Shown here: one piece after another, positions 41,001 through 56,000 of the stretch
How positions within the stretch are numbered: the first letter of the stretch is position 1
How the letters are laid out: every line of letters starts with the position of its first letter
Assembly: GCA_013397865.1 (NCBI GenBank)
Contig: VZTI01004624.1
Coordinates: forward strand, 421,237 to 485,236
DNA length: 64,000 nucleotides
From: Struthidea cinerea
Taxonomy: Eukaryota; Chordata; Aves; Passeriformes; Corcoracidae
Reading direction: 5' to 3'
Notes under the pieces: generated by a model
What the model was told of the DNA's origin: nothing
Seen by the model: only the letters and a program-made list of their open reading frames with translations
Databases searched by the model: none
Made by a program: the position numbers and the translations under genes

Positions 41001-44000
41001 CTCTTAAAAAACACATATCAAATTGCCCAGTTTTTAGATTGCTATCTACTCTAAATATTTCTGAGGAGGTTGATTTATTTCCTCCAGTTCAATTGACTTT
41101 CATTCCACCTTCTTAACAATGTGCAAGAAGATAATTTGTGACAGATTAGGCCAAGAGTTTATGTAACAGCCTTACACATCTTATATTGTTATTAATTATT
41201 TACTGCAGTATCATTCAGCTTTATTCTTCAGGGAAGTTTATTGGTTTATATCATTATTGAATCAAATGCTAATAGATAGTATTAATAAAGCAGGAAATTA
41301 GGTTAGGGGTTTTTTAACCCACTCCAACATTTTCTACTAGAAAGGAGCAAACTGAACTCACCTTGACAGCAAATTTTTTTCTGATTATCCTGCTAATATG
41401 TACTTTCGTACTAAAACCTGCAGCTGACAAAGCAAATAAGGAGGCTGTACAACCAATAGATATCCAACGAGGATGTCAAAGATCATCCCCTACGCGATCA
41501 GATTTTACATCTTAAAAGGAAAAAAAAAGACCATAATAACTTTCTGAAGGTTTATGGACTGGAAAAGCCTCTCAAAGTGTTCAGTATCTGCAGAGCATAC
41601 AAGCTCTTTTTCTGTAAACTCAAGATCAAGTTTTCCACATTAAACTCAAACTTATAATGAGATGTGGTATTTAAGGTCCGTGTCTCATGAAGTCACGATC
41701 CTATATAATGATTGCCCCCTTTTTCTCTCTCTGAAGGGTTCTTCAGCCTTTGGGTGACTGCAATCATCCCAGAGAATTCATTGAGGTTTTTTACTATCGT
41801 GTCAGATTTAAGAGACAAGCAGATTTCAAATGCAAACTAAGGACAAAATCAATATTATCTAATTGCAACACAGAGCCACAGCCTCTGCCACTGGTAATCC
41901 CCTGACTCAATTGACATATCAGTGAGAGCTGCCACTGAGCCATGGTCTTCTCCACCTACTTTTTACTCAGCTCAGAGCAACACTTTTCAGTTTTGGAATA
42001 AGTTTAGTACTTAGAGATCAGGTACTACTAAACGAGGGCACAACTCTGTGTTTTCTAGAAGCAGATATCTAACCACAACTATCCATTTTAGCTGCCTAAA
42101 AGGCAGCTCACTTGGTGACCAGAGAAAGCTCAGTTGCCCTAAATTCTGATAATTCATCATTTGAGTCACCATTTCCTACAGCTTATATTTTCTTTATCTC
42201 AGGTGGATCTCTTCAATAATTAACAGAAAGTTTTAAATCTCTGCTCCTCACATCAGTTGGTGTCAACTATGGAAAAACAATCTCATCTTATCTAATAGAA
42301 AAAATTAATAGACATAGGAAGGTTTTAATGTGTTTGGTGAGGGTGTTTTGCTACTTTGCTTCATTTCTGACCCAAGAAATCTAACACTTGTCAGATGACA
42401 AAAGAAGGTCTGGCCCTTACAAGGGAAACGGCAAAAGATAGAACAGTTTAAAGGTGCAAGATCTCTTAATAGTTGCAAGGGCTTACAAAGAAAGTGACTG
42501 TTTTCAGAACACCCTACACAGACTGAAGATGGTGTGTGTGTACTTCCAGAAGAAATAAACCAAATAGTCTGAGTTTTAGTATATCCTAGTATTTTCTTTC
42601 TTTGAACTATTCTGAAGGGAAATCTATGTCCAAAACATAAAACCTACATAAATAATAATAGCAGTAATAAAAAAGCACAAATTACATTCCAAATAATTTC
42701 TGTATTAGCTAGTCTGTATATGAACTACCAGCCGCCTTGTTCATGTTTTTACAGCACATGGAATTTAGTACTGAACTAAAATTCTTTCTCGTGCTTTTAT
42801 GTGTCTGCATCTTTTTATTTATATAGCACACATAAACCTACAGCTAAGCCACACATGTAACTTCTCACCAGTATTTGTCAACAATATGAGCTGCTAATCT
42901 TGGCTAAAGTGGCGTGAAATTTTAAACAGTTGGAGCCTCAAAATGACACTCCTTATCTTGTCATCAACTCAAGAAGAAAAACATTGTTCATCCAATCAGG
43001 ACATTTTGAGGGGAGACTGGGGAACTTCAGTTTATATTATTCTCTAGAAAAGACCCCAGAAACATTTAAATGTAATCTGTGCTTTTTTTATTAATACCAT
43101 TCTTATGGACTTTTGTTTACACTCTGTTTGGCATATTTTGTCTCTAGTGCCTCAAACTCTGTTTGATATGACCACCCAGTGCTTTTAAAACTCCATCTAT
43201 GGCAAGGCTAGATTTCTACAAAAGGAAAATCCTAAAGAAAAGAAAAGAAAAAGAAAAGAAAAAGAAAAGAAAAAGAAAAGAAAAAGAAAAGAAAAAGAAA
43301 AGAAAAAGAAAAGAAAAAGAAAAGAAAAAGAAAAGAAAAAGAAAAGAAAAAGAAAAGAAAAAGAATAATAATCAGTGGGCTATTTTTATTCCTTTTTCTG
43401 TCCTTCATTTTCCTTATGAAAGAGTGTGCAGCACAAATTCTTATTTTAAGTTAAAAAATTGCTTATATAAGTTCATGTTAGCATACTCTGCAGCAGATTT
43501 CCAACATATGAGTAAAGAAAATAATGAGTAATAATAGGAGATGGCAATACTTTCTGTCGATCACCATTCTATAGGGATGAGACATTTGCCAGTGGGCTTA
43601 ATTTGTGCTTGCTCATGTACACTCAGGAGACATTTCTCATTCCAGGCTTAGGAAAGGAACATCCTGTAGTGATCACAGCCTTTTGCTGCCTGTGACTCCC
43701 TCACACACCTTGCACATATGCACAGGCATTGCTTTGCCATGGTTTCCTCAGTGAAATTACCCAAACTGGGACAGAAATACTGAAAGGGCAAGGCCTGTTG
43801 CTGTTGTAGCCCTCCCAACCCTGCCCCATCACTCCACAGATTGGAAAGACACGTGGAGAAGATCCTATCTGTGAAACACAAATATCCAAACTTTTTCCCA
43901 ATACAGTGGAATGCTGATTGTGGCAATGGTCCTAAAGTTGGAGAAAAATCCATCTCTCACTGACACGTACATATCCTTCTGAGTCACACAGACAGAGCCT

Positions 44001-47000
44001 GGTGTCTGTGGCACGGAGCCTGCAAGTGCTCCTTTTGCAACTGAATAACTGGTACGAGAAGAAACAAAATTCCAGTGCGTCCCCAGTACCTGCGCAGCCT
44101 TTCAGGGATACAGACAGGAAGTGGTCTCCAGGTTCCTTGCCATGCCTGTGTTCCTCTGTGCAGGAGCTGCACAACCACTTATTGCATCTTGTACAGAGGC
44201 TGTGGGCAGGTCTCTTCTCTTTGCACATGGAGCAGCTCTGAGAACAAAAAGTGCAATTACATACATGCATAACAAATCAGCTGTGCAAACTCTTATCTTT
44301 AATAGACTATGATTCAGATTGCTAAGATTAATATTTTTTTGTCCTCAGACTAAAGCAATTCAAGTTATTTTAAGAGTCTGGTTGTAACTGTGTAACATTC
44401 AGAAAAAATACATAAAACATCCTAATGGTGAGACAATTTAGAAAACAACATGGGGACACCCACATGCTCTTAATGAAAAACTTAGCTCCTATCCTCTAAA
44501 GAGCTGATCAGAAATGAGCTCAGTTTATGTCTTGATATCACATGTGGTGAACTGGAAACACAAGGCACAGGAACGTGAGAAGAAGTGGGAACCTTAATTA
44601 AGTATTCTCTCTATTGATTCAACAGCTTAGGGAACGCCCTTTGCTATACCGGGCTGGTGTATATGCTGCCTGGGCATGTCACCAAGGGGGAAACGCAGAG
44701 AGCAGCGCATAAATGAAGGGGGTAATTCGACACTTGATATCCAGAACGAACTCAAGAGTAATCTCACGATAGCTACAATGATAATTCTTTTGAAAAGGAT
44801 ATGCTCTAGGCATAAAACACCTTGTTTCAAAATTCCCAGTTTTCATGGTTTTGTCTCACCACGGCCACAAATAGGTACTAAATGGGCAGAGCGAGCACAG
44901 TGACGGGAATTTACCATCATCAAAGCATAAAGGCTTTAGCACCGCTTTATTAAGCTGAAGCATTTCCTCCAAGGTTACAGTTTATCTACTGCACACACAA
45001 TACTGTTCCTCAGTATTGCTACTACTCAGGGCTACTCAAGCAGATAAGAACAGATGGCAAAATCGCTTCCTGTGGTGTCCTTCCTGCTGGGCATCAGCTT
45101 ATCTTCAACTCAGCTACGATTGCATCCCAAGTATTTGATGGGGAAACGTGAAGAGAAGGATACAGCAGCCTGTGCTCAGCTCATAACCCCTGAGGCAAGT
45201 TCTGGTGAGGGTAAGAGAAGAGTTTCTCCTTGTGGTGGATCAGGAAATAGAAAGTCTGAAGGAAGAACTATTGCAGTTCTCGGCTGGTTGTCTCAGTTTT
45301 AAATCACAGCTTTAACATTTGGTGGAACATCCATATCCACCTAAATTCCGAGACACAAGTGAGTCACTTCAGCACAAGAATAAAAATTTTTGTTCTGCTA
45401 AAATTAACTTAAATTTTATCATTCCCTTCTGCAGGTCTGGCATTTCACAACAGGTCTCTTATCAAGCCATTACTCAAGAGTTTCTAAATATTCACAATCT
45501 TTCTCAAACAGATTGGGCAATTCCTGACAGTAAGACAACAAAGCAAAGTTTTAAATGTGTTTCATTGTGTAGAGAGGGAATTGTTTGTGCAAGCCAATAT
45601 GCTATTTTAGCCATTTGCATTATCAGCAATGTTTTCCAAAAGGTACATACAAAAATTTAAACCAAAAAGCCTAATAAAACTTATATAACCAAAATGCAAG
45701 GATTTTTAATTCAGGGAACGGAGATTGTTGTATAAAAAGAAGCGTCTAAGCTAAAATGTACCCACCTAGGTCCAGTTTAGGGGTCAGGTAAGAAGTTGAG
45801 GGATACTCTGCCTTCTCTGCCATAACCAAAAGTGCTTAAACACAGGTTTACCTGTAACAGTTCAGCTCTCAGTCTGACTGGAATTTATATTGACACTCTA
45901 CTGTGTTAACATCACTTTTAAGTTGCTGAGTGTTCCCAGAGTTACATTATTTATGATGTGGAAATGGGTTTTTGGGCAAGAGATTCTGAATTGCATGTTT
46001 TTGAAACTCCTGCTGCTGGCATGTAGCACGTTCTATCATTCATGCTTCACTCTGTCACACACTGAGACATCTTGCTTCCAGACACTTTGTTACGAGCCTG
46101 GACAGATTCCCATTTGAACACATCAGAAAAATTAAGACCATGATGGCAGCTCAGCTGTGTCTCAGCTGGATGATCTGGTGCTTCTCCTTTTGATGTCATT
46201 GATGGTGAAACTGTGGCTTTAATTTGGGGTGTGATGGTAGTGGTTAAAGATAGAAAGCGAGCAAAGCTACATGACTTGACTTAATAAAAAGGAAGCCAAA
46301 AGCTGTGAAGATTCACAAGTTGCTCTAGGGTACTCATATGCTCCAGTGAGAAATCTGCATTACTGAACTGCTCTTAGGACTCCTGAGGGATTGCAGAAAA
46401 GAAAAACCTTCTTTTAAGGATGGTTTGAAAAAATAATCTAATGCTTTTGAAGACATTAGATACTCTCATTTGACTTCCTTTCTACACAAATTCTCATTGA
46501 AAAGTAAATTATGCAAGTCACAGTAATTAAGAAATCCCAGTATAATAAGTGCATTTTAAACACTCAGCAGTATCTTATGAATTTTCTTCCCCTCTTTGGA
46601 GAGTGCATGTGAATACACCCCTTCCTGTTTTAGATCAACTTGTGTTTCAGTCTACAAGCAACGTACACCTGAAGGTGTCAATACACTTTGCTTGCCTTAA
46701 TTATTTTTATTTCCCAGAACACTCTGTGGATTAGGTTACACATTCTTTACTTTTTAACAATACCCAACTTTCTCTGTCCCTCCTGTCCACCCAAATTAGT
46801 GGCAACTACAGAGCTGTGAGAATAGTCCTGCCTGTTCACTGGGTATTTAACAGAAGTGAAATCCATCTATGTACAATGTCCATACAAGGCAAAAGCAGTA
46901 ATCCAGTGTCTTCCTTTGAATCCATTCCCCAATGGGAAACTGCAATATGATGTGAGTTTTTTTTATCATTAAAACAGACAATCAGAAAATTATAACTGCT

Positions 47001-50000
47001 CGCATGACCGAATGGTGTAACCATTTAGTCAAGAGTCAGCTTCTGAGGCCAGCAGGTAGAGAGAGGGGATCCTCCCCTTCTTCTCAGGCCACATCCAGAG
47101 TATTGTGCTCAGTTCTGGGCTCCTCAGGGCAAGAGAGACAAGGAGCTACTGGAGAGGGTCCAGCAGAGGCCACAAAGGGGATGAGGGGTCTGGAGCATCT
47201 CCCTTATGAGGAGAGACTGTGGGAGCTGGGCCTGGTTAGTCCAGAGAAGGCTGAGAGGGGATCTCATCAGTGCATGCGTGTATCTCCAGCGTGGGTGCCA
47301 AGAGGATGGTGCCAGACTCTCTTCAGTGGTGTCCAGTGACAGGACAAGGAGCATAAACTAAAACACAAGTCCATAAACTAAAACACAAGAAGTTCCACCC
47401 CAAAATGAAGAAAAGCTTTACATTGAGGGTGTCAGAGCACTGGAACAGGCTGCCCAGGGAAATCATGGAGTCTCCCTTTCTGGAAACATTCAAAACACAC
47501 CTGATGTGTTCCTGTGTCACTGCTCCAGGTGACCCTGCCTTGGTGGGGGAGTTTGACTGGATGATCTCCAAAGATCCCTTCTAATCCTGACAATTCTGGG
47601 ATTGTTTACTTTGTGTTGAGAGCAGAGAGGAGACAGTGAGGAATCCAAGACATTCAGTACCTTCCTAATATGTTGATTATCACAGGTACATTAGTATCAA
47701 TATTTTTAATGGGCTATTTAAAATATGGAGAGGAAAATTCATTCTTCAGCTAAAGTTTTAAAATTACTATGAAGGCAGTATGTCCACGTCTAGTAATGAA
47801 GTAATTACAGTGCTGCATAAGCAAACTGTAAGAGAAGCTGTTGTTCAAAACGAGATTTGCTCTATTTTCAGTGTTCATCTGGCAGTGTTTCAACAACCCA
47901 CAACCTGGTGGCTTTCACCTACCTTTGCCATAGCTGAATCACCAATGGGAAAGTCCTTGAGGAAGAAATTCTCAACTACATCCCTTGCAAAGCAGGTCTG
48001 TTTGCACACAGGGCAGGAAAGGATACCTGAATTGAAAAAAAAAAAGGAAAAAAGAAAACCACCACAAATAAAACAATGCACACCAGCCATGCGAACCAGG
48101 AAATGATAAAAACCACACTTCAGTATTGTGGCTTTTTTGTATCACATGGGCAGTTCCAGGAAACTGAGCCATTCTTCAAGCCCTAAGTGGCCAGGCCTAA
48201 TTCAATACACAGAAAAGAAAAACAAAGCAATACAATTCCTAGAAAAACACCATCTTTCAGGAGACTTATTTCAGTGTTTATTGATGATATCTGCATGTCC
48301 AAATTCTCACCTGGCTTAGAGATGATTAAAACTGAGCTGCACTTTAAACTGTATCCCCTTGTTACAGATCTACTTGTGCTTTCTGAGATTCTCTACAGTT
48401 CTAGATGAGCTTCACCCACCAGGGGTGCATCCAAGCATAAAACATACACTCCTTAATACCAGTTTCACAGCGCAGGATACAATCCAAGTGAAGTGACAGA
48501 GGAGTAACCTGTTGCTAGCAGAAGCAACGAGTCAGAAAAAAGACAAAAGATAAAAAAAGTTTCATAGGGAAAATTATTATAGTAAATCCAGAGGTGGTGA
48601 AACATGATCTCCCCTAAAGCAAAGCGAGCAGCAAAACCTGGCTCCACCTTCATTAACTACTGAGCACAACTGGGGTGAATCTCAGTGTCTGCCTGGGCTG
48701 AGAACCAAGAGCTCAAGCAGGTGTGTCCATACCTGTACACCTGCATTTTTGCACCTCTGCTATTTCATTCCTTGACTTTTTTTGGGCTAGGAGCTCCATT
48801 ATATTTGGCTAGAAGCTCCAGTGTGTTGGTTTGGGGTTTTTTGTAAAAGGCCACTGCATGTTTCTGGCCGTATTCCTGCAAACTACTGTAGATGTGAAAA
48901 CAGTCCTTTAGAGAGGCTGGTGGTGTGTCAGTCTATTTCACCTTATCAAGGTATGTTGTTTTATTTTAATCCAAGTTTTTTCCATTCTGTTGAGAACAGA
49001 ATTTCAGTGCTCACCTTGCCAAGTCATCTATTTATGATAATTAACAACAGTATTTTCTATGACTAACCAGTTTAAATTCACTTAAAGCAAGGTTTTAAAG
49101 CAAGATCAATGACAACATTCTACTGTTCAATGTGCTTTTTTTCCTAACTCAAAATGACAACATTCTACTGTTCAATGTGCTTTTTTCCTTAACTCAAAAT
49201 TATTTTTGCACATGGAGAGTGGCCTGTAAGTTAATTAAACCTTAAGGTGTCTATTACCCTTCCCATTACACCATTATCAGAGACTCTCATGTTTTCCAGG
49301 TTCTTGGTATTAACTGTCACTTGGGACATGACTCCTGCAGAGGGAAAATGCTAATTCCAAATGTCTCCCAGTTTCAGAGCTGGGCTGCTGTAACTTTAAC
49401 AGCAGCATTTTACATTGGCAGGGACACACAGACCCCAAAACATTCCGACATTTCCACTTGTGACAAAAGCACTCGCAGTCAGATGTCTGAACACATTCAC
49501 TTCCATTCACAAATGTTTTGAAGAAACTCTGAGTTCTGGTACATTTCCTTTGAAGAGTATCCCTTACTAAGAACCGCTTCCATGAGGTTTAGATATTTTT
49601 TTAGCTCAAATCTTATAAAAAAGCAAAAGCATAATTGTTCTCTATTTTTCAAGGTTGCATTTACAACAGAACTGTGATTTGGGGGCCCAAGTAGCAGACC
49701 ATGATCTACCTAAACTGTTCATTTAACTGTGCATTTCACACAACCCTGAGTGTTCATGCAGACATGAGAAGGAACGGGCTATACCCACAGGTGGCTGTGG
49801 TGCTCAGCCCTGAGTCACCCCAGGGGAAAGAGCAATAATGCAATTTCCAGTGCTCTGCTCATCAGGCATATAAACTGAGCCTTGTTGAAGGGTGTTCGCT
49901 GGCAGGAGTTACAAAGATACTAAAAAATTATCTGATAAAGATGCTCATGATGGCAGAAATCTGAGGAAGTCTTTCAAACAGTTCCTCTACTTTGCTTCCT

Positions 50001-53000
50001 TCCTATAAGGACTGCACCTGAAAAAGTATCTGAATTACTTACAATTTTTGTAGCTAATCACATCTTCACATGCTATACCCTAGCACAACACAATTCTTTT
50101 ATATTGGTGGCACTGAAATCTCTCCATGCTTTCCCAAATTACAATGTGTGAGACTTTTAGGTGCCTGGTAGCAGCTCTGTCCTCAGGAGACATGTTAGAA
50201 GCAGCAGGAGGTCAGACAAGCTGTGTTACACTGACAGTGCCTCCTACTCTTGGTAGGTGGTGCTTACTACAAGCACTGGTGAATTGCAGCGCTAATTCCT
50301 GGGAGCTGAAACACTTCTCAAGTTTCCCTGCCAGCCCTGTACAAAGTGACACAGCTGGAATAAAAAGACAGACCCATTCTGACTGATAAGCAAGATACCT
50401 ACTCTGCAAGCAGCTTCCCAAATAAGTCTCAGGGGACATGATCTAGTTCCCAGTGCAGTCAATAGGAAACCAGCTCCTGACTTCACAGAGTCGCCCTGAG
50501 CCCCTGGAGACCTGGAATCCATTTTTTTCTCCCACAACAGCATTGCCAGTTCTTGATCAGGCTAGCACTGAGAGAAAACCTCCATGCTGAGGCTACATAA
50601 TACTCTGCAAATTGACCAAAAGGGAAATAGCCAACAGGTTGTTTTCTGAAGTAAGAAACCCATGACTCTCACAGGTACTCTCTCATTTACATGCCATATG
50701 GGTGAGCACACAGAAAACACTTCTGGGAACAGCTGCTTACTGGGAAACAAAGGCATGGGGCTTTGTCACAGCAAGGACAACTTCTATACACTACATAGTG
50801 TATAGAAGTTTTTACACTACATAGTGTAAAAAACGTTACTATTGAAGTTACTATTTTATTATGTTCCAACACTGTTCTGTTAGTGCAGAATGTTAAATCA
50901 AATTATACCAATTGAATGATACTTCATGGAATGCTTTTTGGCCTCAGGCACATTCACGTCAGCTTTAAATTCTGCTAATTTGTTACACACCAGTGAAGTA
51001 GGGAGTACAGTGTAATTAGAATGCATTAGTTTGATAATGAGCAAGACAACCTTCATAGTGTTTTTAAATTTGAAAAAAATTAGAGAAAACCTCGATAATT
51101 TTCACGTTTAGAAAACACAAATCATGCGTGGATTTCAGTTCTGTACAAAAGCCTCCCTTATATATATTGAGAAATGCAATCAACACTTTGAAGGTAAACG
51201 ACATCACTACTGATTAATATTAAGAGATATCTAAAAGTGATGCCCTGGATGGCACAGCACAATTTTCTCCCAGGTTTTAGATCCAAGTTATGCTACTAAA
51301 ATGAGTGTTGTTCCAGAGATACAAACAGAGCAAGTTGCACGGGTCAGAACTTTGTTTTAGACTGACTGCCACAGACCACCAACTACAGCTTTGATTGTGT
51401 AAATGCCACAGTGTGTCTTAAATATCCAAGTAACTGTAAATTACGATGATTTAAAACCTAAAACTCCCTTGAGATGAACATAAGACATGCAGAGTCGTCA
51501 GCTTAATTTAATTTTTTTTTTAAAGTTTTTTGAAAGAGCAGTTAACAGGAAACATAATGGGGACACCACGGCAATAGAGTATTGGAAGTCATTTCCTACT
51601 CATAGGTGGGCTAATCAAAAACACCTAATAGTGAGTTCTGTATCTAAAACTTTATTAAAAACACAGGAGACAAATTTGTATCTTGCTAAAAGAGGGATTG
51701 CCTGAGCGTGGTGGCTTTGGAGATCACACTTGTTCAGTTAATTGGGCTTATTTGATACCTTTTCCACTTAATAAAAACCTGTGCTCTCTGGAAAAACCCA
51801 ACCTTTTTCAACAGGAATTCCCCAAAGAATCAAAAGTTAGCTAGGCATAATAAATACACTCCAAAATGGTTTGTGGAGCAATTAACCTGAAATTAAGCAA
51901 ACCTTACACACATATTTACAAACAGCCACAAGCAGCATCACGCTGTGCTCGTGCTCAGAGCGCAAACCACCAGTAAGGCACATTTTCCTGGAAACCCCTT
52001 ACCTGGGCTCTGGATAAAGAGCCAGAGAGCTGCCCAGAGAGTCACCTGTTTGGGGACAGGTGGGTGGTAAGGACTGCACACACAGGAATTCCCCGGAATC
52101 GGGCAGTGCCGTGGCGCAGACTGAAGTCACTGCCCCTCTCACGGGCTACCTGGGGCTGCTCCCTCTTCTTTGGCCAGGAACGCTGGCAAACCAGCAGGGA
52201 AGAAAGGTGCGCTGAGCCACTACAAGGTGCAGAGGTTTTTTCCTCTTGCCTTCTTTCTTGCCCTTGCCTCTAGGATTCATTCAGGCCTCAGAAAGCTTGC
52301 CTTGGTTGTATTTTTCCCAACTAAAAATCCCGTAGTCAAAATGAACGGCACTGTCCTACTTCCTTTCTTGCCTGGGTCTTCACTCAATCCTCAGAAAAGG
52401 CTGGAGCAGAAGGAAAGAAAGGAGCTCTTCCAGGCCCAGGTAGCAGCAGGTCCTTCAATGCCATTCACTCCCACTGTAGTTTTTGCCAGATCATTCCCTA
52501 AATATTTTTCTTGCCTTCCCACTGCCTCCAAACAACACTGTGAATTTGTTTAAGAACCTGTGCTTTGCAGACAGCTCATTTAAATATATCATTATTAGAG
52601 CACTGTGGGTGAAGGGAAGAGTAGTCAGAAGCCCTGGAGACTCGCTGTTTGTACGTATGAGAATGATGCAATTTCTGGAGCTAAATGGCAACTCAGCCAG
52701 GAATTACAGGACTCAAACAACAATCCCTTAACAATATTAAGGGATCAGGAGCCAAATTCAGCTATGGCACAATCAGGATGCCTAAAGGGAGGCCATTATT
52801 GATATCAAAACCCCTGGAAGCAGCAAAAAGCTGACAGAGATGTTGACACATTCTATTTTTGCACGGAAATTAAATTGGTAGGAAGGAGGCAGGAACATTT
52901 GCATGAATTATCTTTTAGAAGTTCAGTGCCTCCTGCTGTTCAGCACTTGAAATTGTTATTTGTGCATCTGCTAAAGATGCGACCACAAATTTAGAAAAGC

Positions 53001-56000
53001 TAGCAATGGTCCTAATGTTGGATTTAAGCCCAGTTTCATTGTGTTGCACAGAATAAAGCCCTACTTCAGAATTATATGCAGGTTAAACCACATATAAGCT
53101 ATTCCCAGAGTTTTTGAGTTATCAGCAAGTACTGAAGAATCACTGGGGACCACATTGTGTTGAACAGAGTCCTACAAAGTGTCACCACATGAGGGATGTG
53201 GAGGAACAGTCCTACACCTGCATCCTTCCAGGGCCCTGCTACTCCTGTAACTCCCATCCCAGCAGGCTTGTGCATCTGAACACCACCACAAAAGGCAGCA
53301 GCACTGGAAAAGAGATGTGTAACTCTGTGTGTGGCTATAAGCATAGTCACATGCACAAGTACAGGCACCTCTGAGTCCTGAAAAGTTCCAGCAGCTGATG
53401 TTTACTTTGCTGAATTAGTTTGCAGCCCTTTTTCAGCAGTCACCATGTTTATTTCCAGTCTCACACTCCCATCAGCAAGAGTAATTCAACAGAAGGTTGG
53501 GGGGAAAAAATGGAATTTCAGAGGCACTGGATCCTTTAGTCAGACACAGAAGCCCAGTCTGGACACTCCAGCTCCACACCTGGGATATCCAAACTCAGCT
53601 TTCAGGAAAACAACAAGGTTCTGCAATATCCTGGTCACACCCCAGCTCCCCACAGGCCGGATCTCTCACATCCCACAGCACTTTTTCTGTTAATGGAAGC
53701 TGCCACACTGCACTGGACCCAGCAATAATAACACTCAGACAGAGTGTCCCTTTGTAAAAGTGCAAATGAAGAAAGAATTAGAATTTCTGAGTGCTTCCAA
53801 GGTTTTGACACCACCTCTACTGCAGCAATCTAATTTGTAAGTGACAGAGCTATGGATCATTTAGAGAAATCATCTCCGAAGTGCCAACTGTGACCTCTCC
53901 CCCACCCACGGACACCAAGTACATGAAAAGCCACAGCTCACAATTTTGTTTCGAGGTCTTCCAGTCTGGTCAGGTTTAAACAGAAAAAACCCTCAAGCTG
54001 ACTGTCCCAGAAATAAATCAGTGCAGATAATTTACTGATTCTTATTATGAGAATCGATTAGCATAAAGAAACAAGCAGTGGAGCTACCACACACCACGTT
54101 TGTACTTGCTGTCCACATGTTGCACCTATTCCTCTGCTCTTTTTCCTCCAACAACCATCACAATAATTATTCTCAGACAACATTAACTACAGCTCAAGCT
54201 GCAGGCGTAATTTACACTTCCTTGGAGACCCAATTATAGGTTATAGGAAACAGCTCTGAAGACAACCTCCCACTCTATAGTTTCATATTTATATAACTAA
54301 ACCCCTCATTGTTTCACTTGCCTTTTGGATCTGGCAGCCAAACAACACAGTGCAAAGGGCTGACTAACCTTAAACCCATTTCAATTTGACTAAATATATC
54401 CATTATGAACAGTTTCTCTCTTTAGAATAACCTTTCTACTTCCCTTCTTAGAAATAAAACACGCACTTGGTGCTAAGCGGCTCTAAATAAAGCAAAAGGG
54501 TGTTCTCCTTCAGAATTAACAGACCATTGCATTGCAGCACTTGCCTTATAGGAGTGCATCAAAACTCAAAAAGGTTATTGGGTATCCTGGAGATACTGCA
54601 GCAGCCCAAGGTACCAAGGCAGCCAAACTGCCTCACTGTAAACTAAATTGTGGTTTAAAGAACTCTGTCGATATTTTTTGTTTGTCTGTTTATTTTTCAT
54701 TATTTAAATACAGGCTGAATACAAGCTAAGGCACCGTGTGTTGACACCTGGAGTGTCGTGAAGCCGGGGCACCACACTTCCTATGCCACAACTTCATACT
54801 GAAAACAAGCCTAGGGCCAAAGGAGTACTAGAGCTCCATCCTTTTCCTGAAATAAACCCCCCAGAGGATATCCCTGACCAACACCTTGCTGACTTTTGGA
54901 TGTACCTCACTAACAAGTATTCACAATTAGGGATCCAGAGTTATAGTATATATAAATATTTATATATATATATAGCACCTACCATACAAGCTGAAGAAAA
55001 CTGTTTCTTTTCAGCAGGAAGTAATAAAATGCAGCAAGTGGACATCTTGGTGGTCAGTAGTTGAACGCACATTTGCTCTCCTTAAAAGTCTGGTTTTCTC
55101 TTGGTTTTACCCAGTCTGTTTGCAGTTTTCTAACACATATCCCTATTATATTTCCTGGCATTAAGTTAACACAACACAAGCATGGACAGTTTTTGACTTA
55201 TGCAGAGAATATGGGTAGAAATTATGCAGCCACTTTCCAGGATTGTTGTTATCCAACCTCGAGAAGTACAAAAGGGCAAAGAACATTTTTTAAAACGAAA
55301 TTGCAGAAAGTAATAGCTCAGCACAAAAGTTCAATACAAAAACATAATGCAATTAAATCCACCACTTTACAAAGCAATTTACAAAGCTGGGCAACTACTA
55401 ATAGCATTTTACTTTACAGGTTAGACTAATTGCCCTACTTGGTCACAAAATGTTAGGAATACCAGGGCTTATATCAGTTAGCAGTAATCTGCAAGGTGTT
55501 CCAGCACATCTTTTCTGATCTGCCTTGCTCTCAGGGGTCTTAACTAGATTGAGCAGCAATTACCTGTGATTTTTCTTTTCTTTAAGGAAAAAAACCAGCA
55601 ACAAACCCTTTAGCTGAGACAGTCTTGCAAAAACATGAACTTCCCACAACAATGCACCTCCACTGGTCCTCATTTGACTACTTTTGGAAATAATGTATTG
55701 GTGATATTTAAAGTACTAAATCAATTTATATCATTGAACATCTTACAGAGAGGAAGATTTGCAGATGCGGGGTAATTTATTTGGGCATCCACCTCCGGTT
55801 CAGGGAGGAGGGATAAGCACATGAACCTGGATGAGTCTGGTTTTGCATGTATTTAGAGCTTCATGAGAAAGAGCCAGACCCAAGAAGCCAAGGCAGCACA
55901 CAAGAACCAACATTGTACCACGAGTGGCATTCACACAGGCAGGAGCCTGGGAAAGTCCTCATCTGAGACAATTCCATCTCAAGAGATGTGAGAATGTTCT

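Noticed and set aside
43199..43531. Plus-strand Lys/Arg/Glu-rich 110-codon frame
   Set aside because: Its repeated part is the translation of the period-11 microsatellite, and the rest resembles nothing.
52170..52553. Plus-strand 127-codon frame in TRIM66 intron 1
   Set aside because: No recognisable similarity, no initiation or splice context; expected by chance in 10 kb.
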